Position numbers and translations under genes: made by a program. The notes beneath the pieces were generated by a model. It worked only from the letters and a program-made list of their open reading frames with translations, searched no databases and was not told the DNA's origin. DNA of 14,701 nt from Parvularia atlantis (Eukaryota > Opisthokonta > Rotosphaerida), in assembly GCA_943704415.1 (NCBI GenBank), contig CALSCO010001409.1:1-14701 (forward strand), read 5' to 3'. Within the stretch, counting starts at the first letter, position 1. The number at the start of each line of letters is the position of its first letter. Below are positions 14,656 to 14,701 of this stretch, one piece after another.

Positions 14656-14701
14656 CTGCGCAAGAAAGCGGGCGCGTGAGCTTCCCGCAAGCGCCCCCCC
14701 C

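Noticed and set aside
14694-14701. C run as a telomere repeat
   Set aside because: A homopolymer within an intron, with no repeated telomere unit.

Overview
This window looks like compact, GC-rich fungal nuclear DNA. Genes are broken by many very short introns (about 49-83 nt, with one candidate of 174 nt). Their 5' splice sites mostly read GTGCG, branch-point-like CTGAC/CTAAC/CTGAT motifs can be seen in many of them, and the acceptors are mostly CAG or ACAG. The protein families (ERT1-type zinc-cluster regulator, SCAMP, CBP20, QCR6, Mdl-type ABC transporter) are eukaryotic. Gene density, intron style and GC content suggest a basidiomycete, possibly Ustilaginomycotina such as a GC-rich Malassezia, but that placement is inference. 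I read eleven protein-coding genes, ten complete and one cut by the right edge. I saw no rRNA, tRNA, CRISPR array or transposon.

Left part (1-6760): an intronless FUT8-like (GT23-like) type II membrane glycosyltransferase (minus, 258-1673) shares a 50-bp divergent promoter with an unrecognised six-exon gene (plus, 1724-3490). Next comes a small secreted EF-hand protein resembling MCFD2 (plus, 3557-4073). It converges on the nuclear cap-binding protein CBP20 (minus, 4123-4843), which in turn diverges from a SCAMP membrane protein with eleven exons (plus, 5112-6760). Three of these five genes (glycosyltransferase, MCFD2-like, SCAMP) belong to the secretory pathway.

Middle part (6945-10939): a protein with polyQ, two IQ motifs and a BAG domain (minus, 6945-8543) diverges from an ERT1-like Zn2Cys6 transcription factor (plus, 8761-10489). 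That gene converges on QCR6, the hinge subunit of the bc1 complex (minus, 10607-10939).

Right part (11078-14701): an intronless NmrA-like NAD(P)-binding protein (minus, 11078-12001) and an RDH/WWOX-like short-chain dehydrogenase (plus, 12188-13365) share a promoter holding a perfect CRE palindrome and an AP-1/Gcn4-type site. The dehydrogenase converges, with only 31 bp between stop codons, on the 3' part of an Mdl/ABCB-type half ABC transporter (minus, 13397 to beyond the edge).

Exon structures were worked out by hand from reading frame, splice-site pattern and conserved protein motifs, with no RNA evidence. They give 44 complete introns. At least two of these are GC-AG introns well supported by frame and homology, and two more are candidates. 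Other points worth checking are SCAMP intron 1, a 16-bp sequence shared exactly by two promoters, and the combination of IQ and BAG domains in a fungal polyQ protein.
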